A DNA stretch of 64,000 nt from Membranihabitans maritimus (GTDB taxonomy: Bacteria; Bacteroidota; Bacteroidia; Chitinophagales; Saprospiraceae): positions 5,946 to 69,945 of the forward strand of contig NZ_JAJSLW010000005.1 of assembly GCF_021729145.1 (NCBI RefSeq), written 5' to 3'. A program made the position numbers and the translations under genes. Below are positions 36,366-45,822 of the stretch, in pieces. Each line of letters begins with the position of its first letter. Position 1 is the stretch's first letter. The notes below the pieces were generated by a model. That model was not told where the DNA came from and made no database searches. It saw only the letters and a program-made list of their open reading frames with translations.

Positions 36366-38861
36366 ATGAGAAAATACATAATCGCCATCCTGTCTGTTTT
36401 TGTTGTTAACCAATTTTTATGGGCACAATTTCCAGGGGGTGGGAGCCCGGGTTCATCGATAGTTGGAAAAATTACGGGTAAAGTCATTGATTCGGTAACG
36501 CAAAGTCCCATTGAATTTGCGACGATTGCCTTGCGTAAATCAGGATTTGAAAAAGATATCGATGGGACGATTTCCAATGCGGATGGATCTTTCGAGATCA
36601 GAAACCTGAAACCCGGTAAATACGATGTAAATATTTCGTTTATAGGGTATACTTCCAAAATCATTTCCGATATAGAACTTACCCTGAAAGAACCCGACTC
36701 AGAACTGGGTACAATAATTTTGATGAGTGACCAGGTATTGCTAGAGACGGTAAAGGTAGAGGGACAAAAAGCATTGGTAGAGAATAAAGTGGACCGGTTG
36801 GTCTACAATGCGGAAGAAGATGCTTCCGTCAGGGGAGGGGATGCTGCTGATGTCCTTCGTAAAGTACCTATGCTCAATGTCGATATGAACGGGAATGTAT
36901 CACTCAGGGGATCGCAGAATTTGCGTATCCTGGTCAATGGGAAGCCTTCCGGGATTTTTTCCGGCTCCATAGCAGATGCCCTCAAGATGATCCCGGCGGA
37001 TGAAATATCCAAAGTAGAAGTAATTACCACCCCGAGTGCCAAATACGATGGGGAAGGATCCGGGGGGATCATTAATATTATCACCAAGAAAAGTAAAGTT
37101 CAGGGCGTAAGTGGAAACGTTAACGCCTCGGTAGGAAACCGGCAAAACCGTGCTGCTTTTAATATTTCCGGCGTTAAGCAACGATTTGGTATCAATGGTG
37201 GTGGCGGACTCTTTTACAGTTGGCCGCAGGAAGGAACGAATAGTTTTATCCGGGAGGACCAGATCGGGGACCAGACCAGGATATTTGACCAGTCGGGTAC
37301 GAATAATACTTCCCGAATCGGATTCCGTGGAAAATTTGGCGCATATTACGATTTTAATGCCTTTAATTCCATAAATTCCAATATCTCATTCCGGGGATTT
37401 AGTTTCAATAATGAAAGTGAGCTCAATTCATTATTTATGGATCCCGTCCAGAATTTGACGGAACAATACCAACGGTTCAATGATGGATACAATCTCCGTT
37501 CGGGTTTTGACTGGACAACGGACTATACACACAAATTTTCGACGGAAGGGCACGAATTGGTATTTGCTTACCAATTGAATGCCGATATCAGCAGGGACAA
37601 TAAAACCATAGAACGTATAGGCAATGATCCGTTACTGGATTATACTGAAAAGAATAAAAATATAGGTGACAATTTCGAATCTACCTTTCAGGTGGATTAC
37701 ACTAATCCTATTACAGAAAATGTAAAACTGGAAACGGGATTGAAAGGTGTGATCCGAAATATAGATAGTGACTACGACTTTAAAGTATTGTCTGATGAGG
37801 GGCAGTTTCAAATCGATCCATCCCGGACCAATGATTTTATTTATGGCCAGGATGTATTTGCCGGATATGCCTCTATGAATTTTACAATTGCTGAGACCTG
37901 GTCCATGGTGGCCGGGGCACGATATGAACATACTACTATTGATGGGGTATTCGGAGATGGAACCGGTGCATTTGACCAGGAGTACGGCAATGTATTACCC
38001 AGTATTATCCTTTCCAAAAAGGTAGGAATGAATACATTCAAAGGGTCTTTTACCCAGCGGATCCAACGCCCGAGTTTGCATTATATCAACCCGTACAGGA
38101 ATCAGGAAGAGCGAAAGATCATTACAGAGGGGAATCCTGAACTGGAGCCGGAACTTTCCAACCAATATGAACTAGGGTATTCTACTTTCCTGGGAGGTAC
38201 GGTTATCAATTTTAGTACCTATTATCGAAGAACCAAAGATATCATATCCAGTTACCTGAACATTAATGACGAAGGTGTTTCTGTAAATACTTTTGAGAAT
38301 GTAGGGAAAACCGATGTATACGGAGCTAACCTGTTTACCTCTTTCACGATCAAAAATAACCTGACACTCCGGGGGAATATCGATGTTAACCAATATAAGG
38401 TGATCGAAGCAGCAGAAGAATTTAATGTAGAAGATGCTACCAGTAATCTGATTTACCGGTTGTTTGTAAGTTCGTCTTATAACTTTGGCAAAGGCTGGAA
38501 GGCTGAACTTTTTGCATTTTATAACTCCCATCGATGGTCTATCCAGGGGAAATTACCTTCTTTTTCTATGATGAACTTTGGAATACAAAAAGAGATTTTT
38601 GGAGAAAGGGGAACAGTTGGATTGACCGTTATAGATCCGTTTAATGCGACCAAATCCTTTACCAGTGAATTGGAAGGGGCTAATTTTTCGCAACAGTCTG
38701 ATTTCTCTATTCCTTTCCGATCTTTTGGCGTGAATTTTAGTTACCGCTTTGGTAAATTGGATTTTAAACAACAAAATCGCCAGAGTGTAATTAAAAATGA
38801 TGATTTGAAAGGTGGCGATGGCGGCGGGCAGCAAGGCGGTGGTGGCCAGGGGCAGTTCTAG
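36366..38861 (+). CDS. TonB-dependent outer-membrane receptor
   Basis: About 831 residues from the ATG at 36366, chosen because it starts a signal peptide (M-R-K-Y-I-I-A-I-L ... F-L-W-A-Q); an upstream TTG would add six residues. After a Gly/Pro-rich linker comes a carboxypeptidase-regulatory-like domain (G-K-I-T-G-K-V-I-D...), then a TonB plug (L-R-I-L-V-N-G-K-P-S-G; G-S-G-G-I-I-N-I-I-T-K-K) and a 22-strand barrel of the outer-membrane beta-barrel family 3 type. It is not a SusC and has no SusD partner. The C-terminus is unusual, ending in a Gly/Gln-rich tail rather than directly at the last beta strand. The ligand is unknown; metal or siderophore uptake is possible. Confidence 0.9.
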   Translation: MRKYIIAILSVFVVNQFLWAQFPGGGSPGSSIVGKITGKVIDSVTQSPIEFATIALRKSGFEKDIDGTISNADGSFEIRNLKPGKYDVNISFIGYTSKIISDIELTLKEPDSELGTIILMSDQVLLETVKVEGQKALVENKVDRLVYNAEEDASVRGGDAADVLRKVPMLNVDMNGNVSLRGSQNLRILVNGKPSGIFSGSIADALKMIPADEISKVEVITTPSAKYDGEGSGGIINIITKKSKVQGVSGNVNASVGNRQNRAAFNISGVKQRFGINGGGGLFYSWPQEGTNSFIREDQIGDQTRIFDQSGTNNTSRIGFRGKFGAYYDFNAFNSINSNISFRGFSFNNESELNSLFMDPVQNLTEQYQRFNDGYNLRSGFDWTTDYTHKFSTEGHELVFAYQLNADISRDNKTIERIGNDPLLDYTEKNKNIGDNFESTFQVDYTNPITENVKLETGLKGVIRNIDSDYDFKVLSDEGQFQIDPSRTNDFIYGQDVFAGYASMNFTIAETWSMVAGARYEHTTIDGVFGDGTGAFDQEYGNVLPSIILSKKVGMNTFKGSFTQRIQRPSLHYINPYRNQEERKIITEGNPELEPELSNQYELGYSTFLGGTVINFSTYYRRTKDIISSYLNINDEGVSVNTFENVGKTDVYGANLFTSFTIKNNLTLRGNIDVNQYKVIEAAEEFNVEDATSNLIYRLFVSSSYNFGKGWKAELFAFYNSHRWSIQGKLPSFSMMNFGIQKEIFGERGTVGLTVIDPFNATKSFTSELEGANFSQQSDFSIPFRSFGVNFSYRFGKLDFKQQNRQSVIKNDDLKGGDGGGQQGGGGQGQF

Positions 38862-38871
38862 TGAAAAATGC

Positions 38872-39200
38872 TTAGTAGTTGGATAGTAGGTTAGTCTGTT
38901 AGTCGGGTAGTCTGGGTAGTCTGGTTAGTCGGGTAGTTGGATAGTAGGTTAGTCTGTTAGTCTGTTAGTCGGGTAGTCTGGTTAGTCGGATAGTAGGATA
39001 GTAGATTAGTTGGGTAGTCTGTTAGTTGGGTAGTCTGTTAGTTGGTTAGTCTGTTAGTAGGTTAGTCTGTTAGTTGGTTAGTCTGTTAGTTGGTTAGTCT
39101 GTTAGTAGGTTAGTCTGTTAGTTGGTTAGTCGGGGAGTAGGTTAGTCTGTTAGTTGGGTAGTCGGATAGTAGGATAGTCGGATAGTCGGGGAGTCGGGAA
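38872..39200. repeat. 8-bp minisatellite, about 41 units
   Basis: An almost uninterrupted run of octamers of the form NTAGTNNG (mostly TTAGTCTG, TTAGTTGG, GTAGTCGG, ATAGTAGG) begins 11 bp after the TonB receptor stop. A few units differ by one base in length. Higher-order alternation (TTAGTCTG-TTAGTTGG) indicates growth by slippage and unequal exchange. Confidence 0.95.
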
Positions 39201-39233
39201 TAGACACTGTACGGCATATTTATATTTGTGGGC

Positions 39234-39477
39234 TCATTTGTGATCAAAAACGACTAAAGCGGCTTCATCGGCTTGTCGGGTGAGAGGGGTAAAGATGGCC
39301 TTTTGGTCTCTGGCAAATTCTTTTTTATTCGTCCAAACAACTAATTAGAGGCAATGAATATTTGATGGATGACATCGATGTGGGATTGGGGGAACACGTT
39401 GTGAATGATATCATCGGTAAAACCATGGAGATTGTCGGTAGCCGTAATGAGGATATCATTTCGATGAATTTTTAGGA
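39234..39477 (-). pseudogene. IS256-family (Mutator) transposase remnant
   Basis: Two minus-strand frames together spell a piece of an IS256-type DDE transposase. Frame one (39477 to about 39365) reads I-L-I-T-A-T-D-N-L-H-G-F-T-D-D-I, then V-F-P-Q-S-H-I-D-V-I-H-Q-I, where the D of A-T-D-N is the second catalytic aspartate. After a stop and a frameshift, frame two (about 39355 to 39234) continues W-T-N-K-K-E-F-A-R-D-Q-K-A-I-F-T, then A-D-E-A-A-L-V-V-F. Compared with the family consensus the I-C-x-V-H-Q region has lost residues. Both ends of the gene are missing, so it is a dead fragment. Confidence 0.85.
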
Positions 39478-39998
39478 TTCAGGGCACTGGAGAATAGGAA
39501 TTTGGCAACTGTATACAAAAATGATAACTCCATACTTCAAATTCTTACACTTGGATCGATAAGAGGAATCTTCAGTATACCTTCCCTTTGCTTTATCCAG
39601 ATAGCCTGCAATCGGAGTTATAGCCAGTCATCTTCGACCTACGGGTCAAAAATACAGACTGGAACGACTGAGCGCAAAATCCACAGAATTTTTCTATCAG
39701 ATAAAATCACGCTGCGGTTCTCGTCATCCCGCAGCTAATGCCCCACAAGGGATCACTGGGTGACCGGACACTGACCCGACGATCTTTCCTTACATTGCCG
39801 GGAGAACGGGACTCTTCCAGGGAGTCCTTAGCGACCTGACAAGGATCTTTGTTTTATTAGTCCTGTAAGCCATAATTCATTCTAATGGATTCCCTGGGAA
39901 GGGCAACCCAGGAGGGTAGTTATATTTATGGTACTTGCCGGGGTAATACCATCGGGCAATTGATGAGTCTATCAATCTTCTATCCTTGAATTACCAAT
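39478..39998. other. Intergenic, no supported gene
   Basis: About 520 bp between the IS256 remnant and a MITE-like element. An open frame at 39502-39738 has no recognised domain. Confidence 0.4.
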
Positions 39999-40167
39999 TT
40001 AACGTCAGTTCGACAGAGTAAATAAGAGCCCTGAAGGGGCGAAATATTACTAACCCTGGGGGCCAACCCAGGGTGGAAAACAAGTTGAATCGCCGATTCT
40101 GGCATTAATTTTTTGCTTTTTTCGCAAAAATAATGACAGAATCAATTATTCGTCAAGCTCACGTTGA
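39999..40167. mobile_element. MITE-like element, copy 1
   Basis: Ends in inverted AACGTSAG-type sequences (about 40001 and 40158-40165). It shares with 58783-59002 the start (AATTTAACGT...ACAGAG.AAATAAGAG), a CCCAGGGTGG block and a GCTTTTTTCGCAAAAA hairpin, as well as the ending AATTATTC.TC.AG.TCACGTT. It holds no open frame. It is shorter than copy 2 because an internal hairpin is missing. Confidence 0.65.
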
Positions 40168-40230
40168 ATTATCCATTTAAATGGTATGGTATGGCAAAAT
40201 CTTAGGCGACTTTGCATAAGAATAAATAAA

Positions 40231-40272
40231 CGGTAACCCCAATCGAATGTATATACTGGAAGCGGGTTACCG
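40231..40272 (-). terminator. Terminator downstream of lysA
   Basis: CGGTAACC (40231-40238) pairs with GGTTACCG (40265-40272), extended by C/G. T-rich runs follow on both strands, so it may be bidirectional. Confidence 0.7.
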
Positions 40273-40290
40273 TTTTCTTTTGTTAGACAA

Positions 40291-41544
40291 TTACTCGGCT
40301 GTTACCTGTTCCACGGGAAGGTTGACCTCCACCTGGTTGACGAGTAAATCTGTAAAGTTTTGTCGTTTTCTGATCAAATAATCCTTACCGTCCCTGATCA
40401 TTACTTCAGCGGGAAGCAATCTCGAGTTATAATTAGAAGCCATCATATAGCAATAGGCTCCTGCGTTTTTGAACACCAGAATATCTCCGGGCGTAAGCGT
40501 ATTAATTTTCCGGTTGTACCCAAAAGTATCTGTTTCACAGATATAACCAACCACTGTATATAGTTTAGGAACCCCTTCAGGATTTGAAACATTAATAATC
40601 TCGTGATACGCGTTGTAGAACATGGGGCGGATCATGTGGTTGAAGCCTGAATTTATACCCGCAAATACAGTGCTGGTTGTTTGCTTGATAGTATTGGTCC
40701 GGGCCAGGAAATAACCGCTTTCACTTACCAGGTATTTACCCGGTTCGAAGGCCAGGGTAAGGTCTTTACCGGTTTCTTTACAGAAGGCGTTAAATTTTTT
40801 GGACATTTGTTTTCCAAATTGCACGATATCTGTTTCGATATCATCGCTTTTGTATTTTACTTTAAAGCCGGAACCAAAATCTATATATTCCAGGTCCGGG
40901 AAATTTCGAGCCTGGTTAAAAAGAATATCTGCGGCATAAAGGAAAACATCAACGTCCAAAATATCAGACCCGGTATGCATATGAATTCCTTCGACCTGGA
41001 TTTCAAGGCTTTCTACTATACGCAGGACCAATGGCATTTGATGTATGGAAATACCGAATTTGGAATCAATATGGCCTACGGATATTTTGCGGTTGCCCCC
41101 GGCCATAACGTGGGGATTGATCCGGATACAAATTTTTAAATCAGGGTAGTGGTGCCCAAAATATTCCAATAATTCTATATTGTCAATATTGATTTTGACA
41201 CCCAGTTTGATCGCTTCTTCTATTTCATCGGTTCCCACAGAATTGGGCGTGAAAACAATCTCTTCCGGTTCAAACCCGGCGTGCAAACTCAATTTTATTT
41301 CTTCCGGGGAGACGGCATCAATACCGGCACCCAGTTCTTTCATTAATTTTAATACATTGATATTGGTCAATGCTTTGCAGGCATAATTTATCTTCAATTT
41401 GGGAACATCAAATGCGTTGACCATTTTCTTGTACTGTTCTTCAATCTTATTGGCATCATATACAAATAATGGTGTCTCGTATTTTTTGGCTAACTCTATC
41501 ACAGGAATGTCCTGTATGCAATACTGTCCGTTGATTAATTCCAT
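40291..41544 (-). CDS. lysA: Diaminopimelate decarboxylase
   Basis: PLP enzyme (fold type III) that decarboxylates meso-diaminopimelate to L-lysine. The 417 residues are normal. The PLP lysine is K57 in Y-A-C-K-A-L-T-N. Further landmarks are H-M-H-T-G-S-D (~196-202), the phosphate-binding D-F-G-S-G-F (~226-231), F-E-P-G-K-Y (~267-272) and the substrate-site C-E-T-D-T near residue 342. It is a single gene ending at a terminator. DapF, one step earlier in the pathway, is encoded 14 kb away at 55499-56320. Confidence 0.96.
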   Translation of the reverse strand: MELINGQYCIQDIPVIELAKKYETPLFVYDANKIEEQYKKMVNAFDVPKLKINYACKALTNINVLKLMKELGAGIDAVSPEEIKLSLHAGFEPEEIVFTPNSVGTDEIEEAIKLGVKINIDNIELLEYFGHHYPDLKICIRINPHVMAGGNRKISVGHIDSKFGISIHQMPLVLRIVESLEIQVEGIHMHTGSDILDVDVFLYAADILFNQARNFPDLEYIDFGSGFKVKYKSDDIETDIVQFGKQMSKKFNAFCKETGKDLTLAFEPGKYLVSESGYFLARTNTIKQTTSTVFAGINSGFNHMIRPMFYNAYHEIINVSNPEGVPKLYTVVGYICETDTFGYNRKINTLTPGDILVFKNAGAYCYMMASNYNSRLLPAEVMIRDGKDYLIRKRQNFTDLLVNQVEVNLPVEQVTAE

Positions 41545-41662
41545 GAATTGAAATTTAAAAATTAATGTTATTAGTTAGCAAAATTAGGAATTATAAATCT
41601 AATTCCCGGCTAAATAGTTGATATTTCCCTCCTTTGGGCCGGAAAGGGGTTCTTACCTTTTG

Positions 41663-42538
41663 TCAAATTACCGTATTTATCCAAATAATACCCCCATATA
41701 AAAAGAGAATACCGTCCAGAAACAGCAGATAGAAAAGTTCGGAGTGATTCTTTTTGCTTTGAATAATCAAAAATCCCAGGATCATATACACCAGTATTAA
41801 AGACTCAGCTATCGCTCCGGGAATCGCTAATTTATCCGAAGCCGATTTCAAACACGCCGCTGCACCGAACAAACAGAATAATCCCAGGTATTGGCTGTTG
41901 TTGATCCCTATAATCGTGGGGATGGTTTTTATGTCCATTTCACTATCTATTATTTCATCCCTGATATCAAAGGGAATAGCCATGGCAAATAAAAAAAGAA
42001 TATGTTCTGCTACCAGGAACCAGTTTCCGGATTCTTCCCACCATCCCGGACTCGCACTCATCGGACCGACCAATGTAATACACGTCCAGGATAGGGCAAT
42101 GGCAAAGATTTTAACCAATGGAAAGTCTTTTAACCTTTTATTATTGAAAAGGGGAATGACGTATACTATGGAAATGAGAATAGGCCCAATGAGTATCCAT
42201 TGTGTGTTTGCATGCAAAGTAAAGAATGAAATAGAAGCTATTAATCCATTGATTATTAATAATATAAGTAGTGTTGATTTAACCTTATTGTAGGCAATGC
42301 CGGTCTTTTTTATAAAGGAGTTTCCTTCCCTTTGCAATTGAAAATTATAAAACCGATGTATGGTATATATACATACGGTTCCGGTAATAGTGAATAGTAT
42401 ATAGGTCACATCCGGAGTTGATTGAATCAACAGGAAACTACCGAGGGTAAATATACCGGCACATAATCCCAACCATAGGTGGGAGAATAATAAAAAATAG
42501 CCAACTTTATTAATTACCTTTTTCAAGGCATGCAACAT
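41663..42538 (-). CDS. UbiA-like prenyltransferase family membrane protein
   Basis: A 291-residue protein with about eight membrane helices. The second aspartate motif of UbiA enzymes is recognisable as D-I-R-D-E-I-I-D-S-E-M-D (~197-208). The first motif, usually N-D-x-x-D, is replaced by T-I-H-R-F-Y-N near residue 60, so the active site is not canonical. Bacteroidota carry several such UbiA-like proteins of unknown substrate. It ends the run pyrE-M42 peptidase-this gene: the peptidase stop is 8 bp upstream of its start, so they are probably co-transcribed. Confidence 0.75.
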   Translation of the reverse strand: MLHALKKVINKVGYFLLFSHLWLGLCAGIFTLGSFLLIQSTPDVTYILFTITGTVCIYTIHRFYNFQLQREGNSFIKKTGIAYNKVKSTLLILLIINGLIASISFFTLHANTQWILIGPILISIVYVIPLFNNKRLKDFPLVKIFAIALSWTCITLVGPMSASPGWWEESGNWFLVAEHILFLFAMAIPFDIRDEIIDSEMDIKTIPTIIGINNSQYLGLFCLFGAAACLKSASDKLAIPGAIAESLILVYMILGFLIIQSKKNHSELFYLLFLDGILFLYGGIIWINTVI

Positions 42539-42546
42539 AGATTCGT

Positions 42547-43620
42547 TTAAAAATAACGGAAATTATGGTTCGATTCAATTTTTCGCAGGGAATGGTATAT
42601 CAAGTGAATCACATGCTCAATATCATCTTTATGCGCAGTTTCGACGGTTGTATGCATATACCGCAATGGAAGGGATATTAGAGCAGAAGGAACCCCCTCA
42701 TTGCTGTAAGCAAAGGCATCGGTATCCGTTCCTGTGCTGCGGGAAGCTGCTTCCCGTTGAATCGGGATATTATTTTCTTCGGCCGTATCAATGATCAGGT
42801 CGAGTAATTTATAATGAACGGCCGGTCCATAGGTGAGAGAAGGACCTTTTCCGCATTGTACATCCCCGTATTTCTTGGAATCTATCATGGGGGTAGTGGT
42901 ATCGTGAGTTACATCCGTGATGATGGCAGCATGAGGTTTGATCTTTTCCGCTATCATCTGGGCCCCCCTCAGTCCAATTTCTTCCTGTACGGCATTAACG
43001 ATATACAGGGAGTAAGGCAATTGAATGTTATTTTTCTGTAATAACCGGGCTACCTGGGCGATGCAAAAACCACCCATCCTGTTATCAAGGGCCCTGCCTA
43101 CGTAGTATTTTTCATTCATAAGCTCTAACGTATCAGGATACGTAATGATACATCCTACGTGAATACCCATAGAAAGTACTTCCTCTTTATCTTTGGCCCC
43201 TACATCGATAAAAAGCTTTTCAATTTCCGGTTTGGAGTTATTTTTCCCCTTGCGGGTGTGTATGGCCGGCCATCCGAATAACCCTCGTACGATGCCATTT
43301 TTAGTGTGGATATTTACGCGTTTCCCCGGTGCTATTTCATGGTCGGAACCACCATTTCTCACCACGTAGATAAATCCGTCTTTGGAAATATAATTGACGA
43401 ACCAGGAGATTTCATCCGCGTGTGCTTCTATTACTATTCGCTGTTCCTGTCCCGGGTTGATAATGCCAAATGTGGTCCCGTAATTGTCCAAATCAATTTG
43501 ATCGACATATTCACTGATATAGTCTCTCCATAGCTTCTGGCCCGATTCTTCCCGGCCGGTCGGAGAGGAATTGTTGATGTATTTTTCTAAAAAACTTGTT
43601 GACTTTTCATCCCAAATCAT
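42547..43620 (-). CDS. M42-family metallo-aminopeptidase
   Basis: Cytoplasmic dizinc aminopeptidase of the glutamyl-aminopeptidase/PepA-CelM type, 357 residues. Metal ligands and catalytic acids sit in recognisable motifs: I-E-A-H67-A-D69-E-I, G-R-A-L-D-N-R-M-G-G near 180, Q-E-E-I-G-L-R-G-A near 214, and the terminal H in R-Y-M-H-T-T-V-E. The start codon overlaps the pyrE stop by 4 bp (43617-43620), so translation is coupled. It follows pyrE and precedes the UbiA-like gene. Confidence 0.93.
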   Translation of the reverse strand: MIWDEKSTSFLEKYINNSSPTGREESGQKLWRDYISEYVDQIDLDNYGTTFGIINPGQEQRIVIEAHADEISWFVNYISKDGFIYVVRNGGSDHEIAPGKRVNIHTKNGIVRGLFGWPAIHTRKGKNNSKPEIEKLFIDVGAKDKEEVLSMGIHVGCIITYPDTLELMNEKYYVGRALDNRMGGFCIAQVARLLQKNNIQLPYSLYIVNAVQEEIGLRGAQMIAEKIKPHAAIITDVTHDTTTPMIDSKKYGDVQCGKGPSLTYGPAVHYKLLDLIIDTAEENNIPIQREAASRSTGTDTDAFAYSNEGVPSALISLPLRYMHTTVETAHKDDIEHVIHLIYHSLRKIESNHNFRYF

Positions 43621-44255
43621 AGCGTGTTATTTTTCCAGTTTTCGGGGTCTTGATTCCATTCCTGTAAAGATTCCCATTCAGATTCATTAATATATTTCAT
43701 TTCGCGGGCTTTCTCCAACATAGCTTTGTAGTTGCTCAAAGAAAGATATTTTATTCCGGATTTGTCAAAATTTTCTTGAGCAGATTTCAATTCATAGGAA
43801 AATATGGAGGCAATACCCGCTACGATCAAACCTTCGTCCTGGAGGTTTTGGGCGGCACTTATCGAGCTACCCCCTGTGGAAATAAGGTCTTCAATCACGA
43901 TTACCGTCGATCCCGGCTTGTAATCTCCTTCGATTAAATTTTTCCGGCCGTGCCCCTTGGCTTTTGACCGGACGTAAATAAGGGGTTTTTCAATGATGTG
44001 TGCGACCAATGCAGCATAAGGTATCCCTGCTGTGGCTACCCCGGCAATAATATCAGCTTCTCCCCATTGTCCAATCATATCCACCAGGGATTTGGCAATG
44101 AAACTTCTTTCTTCGGGGTGGGATAATGTCATTCGATTATCGCAATAAATGGGCGATTGAATACCACTGGCCCAGGTAAAGGGATTATTAACATTGAGTT
44201 TTATCGCTTCCAATTCAAGCAAAATTTCCGCAATTTCCTTATGTTTAGCCTTCAT
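43617..44255 (-). CDS. pyrE: Orotate phosphoribosyltransferase
   Basis: Converts orotate and PRPP to OMP in pyrimidine synthesis. It has 212 residues, normal for the family. Landmarks are the N-terminal S-G-I-Q-S-P-I-Y-C-D-N-R (~30-41), the flexible-loop lysines R-S-K-A-K-G-H-G-R-K (~95-104) and the PRPP site V-I-V-I-E-D-L-I-S-T-G-G-S (~118-130). It is divergent from the NUDIX gene with 34 bp between the starts and is the first gene of a three-gene minus-strand operon. Confidence 0.96.
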   Translation of the reverse strand: MKAKHKEIAEILLELEAIKLNVNNPFTWASGIQSPIYCDNRMTLSHPEERSFIAKSLVDMIGQWGEADIIAGVATAGIPYAALVAHIIEKPLIYVRSKAKGHGRKNLIEGDYKPGSTVIVIEDLISTGGSSISAAQNLQDEGLIVAGIASIFSYELKSAQENFDKSGIKYLSLSNYKAMLEKAREMKYINESEWESLQEWNQDPENWKNNTL

Positions 44256-44289
44256 ATTATCGTATCTTAAAACTTATAAATGAAGTCAA

Positions 44290-44934
44290 ATGTACAAAAT
44301 CTATATTAATGAAAATCCAATATTACTATGTAGTTCTTCTCATTTGGATCGATTGGAAAGTAAAGATAAGTGGGAGATTTTTCCGTATATGGGAAATGCT
44401 AAGGTATTGTTGAATTATGTAGATCTTTTGGAAAAAGCGAATCAGAAGCGGAATATCGTTTTACATTCCTCTGATTATTTGGGACTTAAGGTAGACTTCA
44501 AACGCTTATTCAACAAAATCAGTGCTTCCGGGGGGATCGTGGAAGATAATAACGGGAAGATTTTATTTATTTACAGAAGGGGTTTTTGGGACCTGCCAAA
44601 AGGGAAACGTGAAAAAGGGGAAAAAAAAAGAACCTGTGCTTTGCGTGAAGTGGAAGAAGAAACGGGGTTGATGGGAATCGAAGTAGGAAAAAAAATCGGA
44701 AAAAGCAGACATACTTACAGGGATCCGGAAAGTGGAGAAAGGGTTTTAAAAATTACGCATTGGTACAGAATGAAAGCAGGGCCGGATAAAACGCTTCAAT
44801 TACAGGCAGAAGAAGATATTGAGGATGCAAAATGGTTGTATGCCGATGAATTTATTGAGGAAAAATATCCTACTTTTGCAAGTATAGAATCTCTTTTAGG
44901 GACATATTTGGAAAAAGTATCTCAGTTAAAATAG
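44290..44934 (+). CDS. NUDIX hydrolase
   Basis: A 214-residue hydrolase for a nucleoside-diphosphate-type substrate. The Nudix box is perfect: G105-x5-E111-x7-R119-E120-V-x-E123-E124-x-G126-L. An ~80-residue N-terminal extension precedes the Nudix fold, as in a common Bacteroidota group next to pyrE. The substrate is unknown. It is followed immediately by folD and prmA in the same direction, so it is probably the first gene of that operon. Confidence 0.9.
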   Translation: MYKIYINENPILLCSSSHLDRLESKDKWEIFPYMGNAKVLLNYVDLLEKANQKRNIVLHSSDYLGLKVDFKRLFNKISASGGIVEDNNGKILFIYRRGFWDLPKGKREKGEKKRTCALREVEEETGLMGIEVGKKIGKSRHTYRDPESGERVLKITHWYRMKAGPDKTLQLQAEEDIEDAKWLYADEFIEEKYPTFASIESLLGTYLEKVSQLK

Positions 44935-44940
44935 GTGGAA

Positions 44941-45822
44941 ATGAAAATTATAGATGGTCGGTCACTGGCTAAAGAAATCAAATCGGAAATAAAACACGAA
45001 GTCAAAAAATTTGTCAAAGAGGGTGGAAAAGTACCTCATTTAGCGGCAGTATTGATAGGAGACAACCCTGCCAGCCAGGCGTATGTACGAAATAAAATCC
45101 GAAGTTGTGAAAGGGTAGGTTTTGAATCCACTCTCATAAAAAAGTCAGAAAAGATCACACAGGAGGAATTGATGAATATTATACATGACCTCAATGAGAA
45201 TGAAGATGTTGACGGGTTTATCGTACAATTGCCCCTTCCCGGCCATATCGATGAATCTAAAGTAACATTGGCGATTGACCCGAGAAAAGATGTTGACGGG
45301 TTTCACCCGGTGAATATAGGGAGAATGGCGATCGGCCTTCCCTGCTACATACCCGCTACACCTAATGGTATTTTGACAATATTGGAACGCTATAATATCA
45401 AAACAGAAGGAAAAAATGTGGTCGTAATTGGCCGGAGTAATATCGTAGGTACCCCGATGAGTATTCTTTTGTCCCGAAAATCAAAATTTGGCAATGCCAC
45501 GGTTACATTGACGCATAGCCGTACAGCTGATCTCGTCAGTGAAGTACAACGGGCAGATATAATTGTTGCGGCTATTGGGATTCCTCAATTTATTACTTCC
45601 GATATGGTAAAAGAGGGCGCTGTAATCATTGATGTGGGAATGAACAGGATCGATGATCCCGATTCCAAGAAAGGATATAAACTGGTAGGTGATGTTGATT
45701 TTGATGATGTAGCTGCTAAGTCCAGTTATATTACTCCTGTTCCAGGAGGAGTAGGGCAAATGACAGTTACAAGTTTGTTGATGAATACCTTAAAAGCAGC
45801 CCGCAAAGAAGTATATGGATAG
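44941..45822 (+). CDS. folD: Methylenetetrahydrofolate dehydrogenase/cyclohydrolase
   Basis: Bifunctional folate enzyme giving 10-formyl-THF and NADPH. It has 293 residues from the ATG at 44941, which has AGGTGG just ahead; a GTG six bases earlier is also in frame. Landmarks are S-Q-A-Y-V-R-N-K (catalytic Y and K, ~50-57), V-Q-L-P-L-P-G-H (~99-106), P-R-K-D-V-D-G-F-H, and the NADP site V-V-I-G-R-S-N-I-V-G-T-P (~163-174). P-V-P-G-G-V-G-Q-M-T is at the C-terminus. Its end overlaps the prmA start by 8 bp. Confidence 0.96.
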   Translation: MKIIDGRSLAKEIKSEIKHEVKKFVKEGGKVPHLAAVLIGDNPASQAYVRNKIRSCERVGFESTLIKKSEKITQEELMNIIHDLNENEDVDGFIVQLPLPGHIDESKVTLAIDPRKDVDGFHPVNIGRMAIGLPCYIPATPNGILTILERYNIKTEGKNVVVIGRSNIVGTPMSILLSRKSKFGNATVTLTHSRTADLVSEVQRADIIVAAIGIPQFITSDMVKEGAVIIDVGMNRIDDPDSKKGYKLVGDVDFDDVAAKSSYITPVPGGVGQMTVTSLLMNTLKAARKEVYG

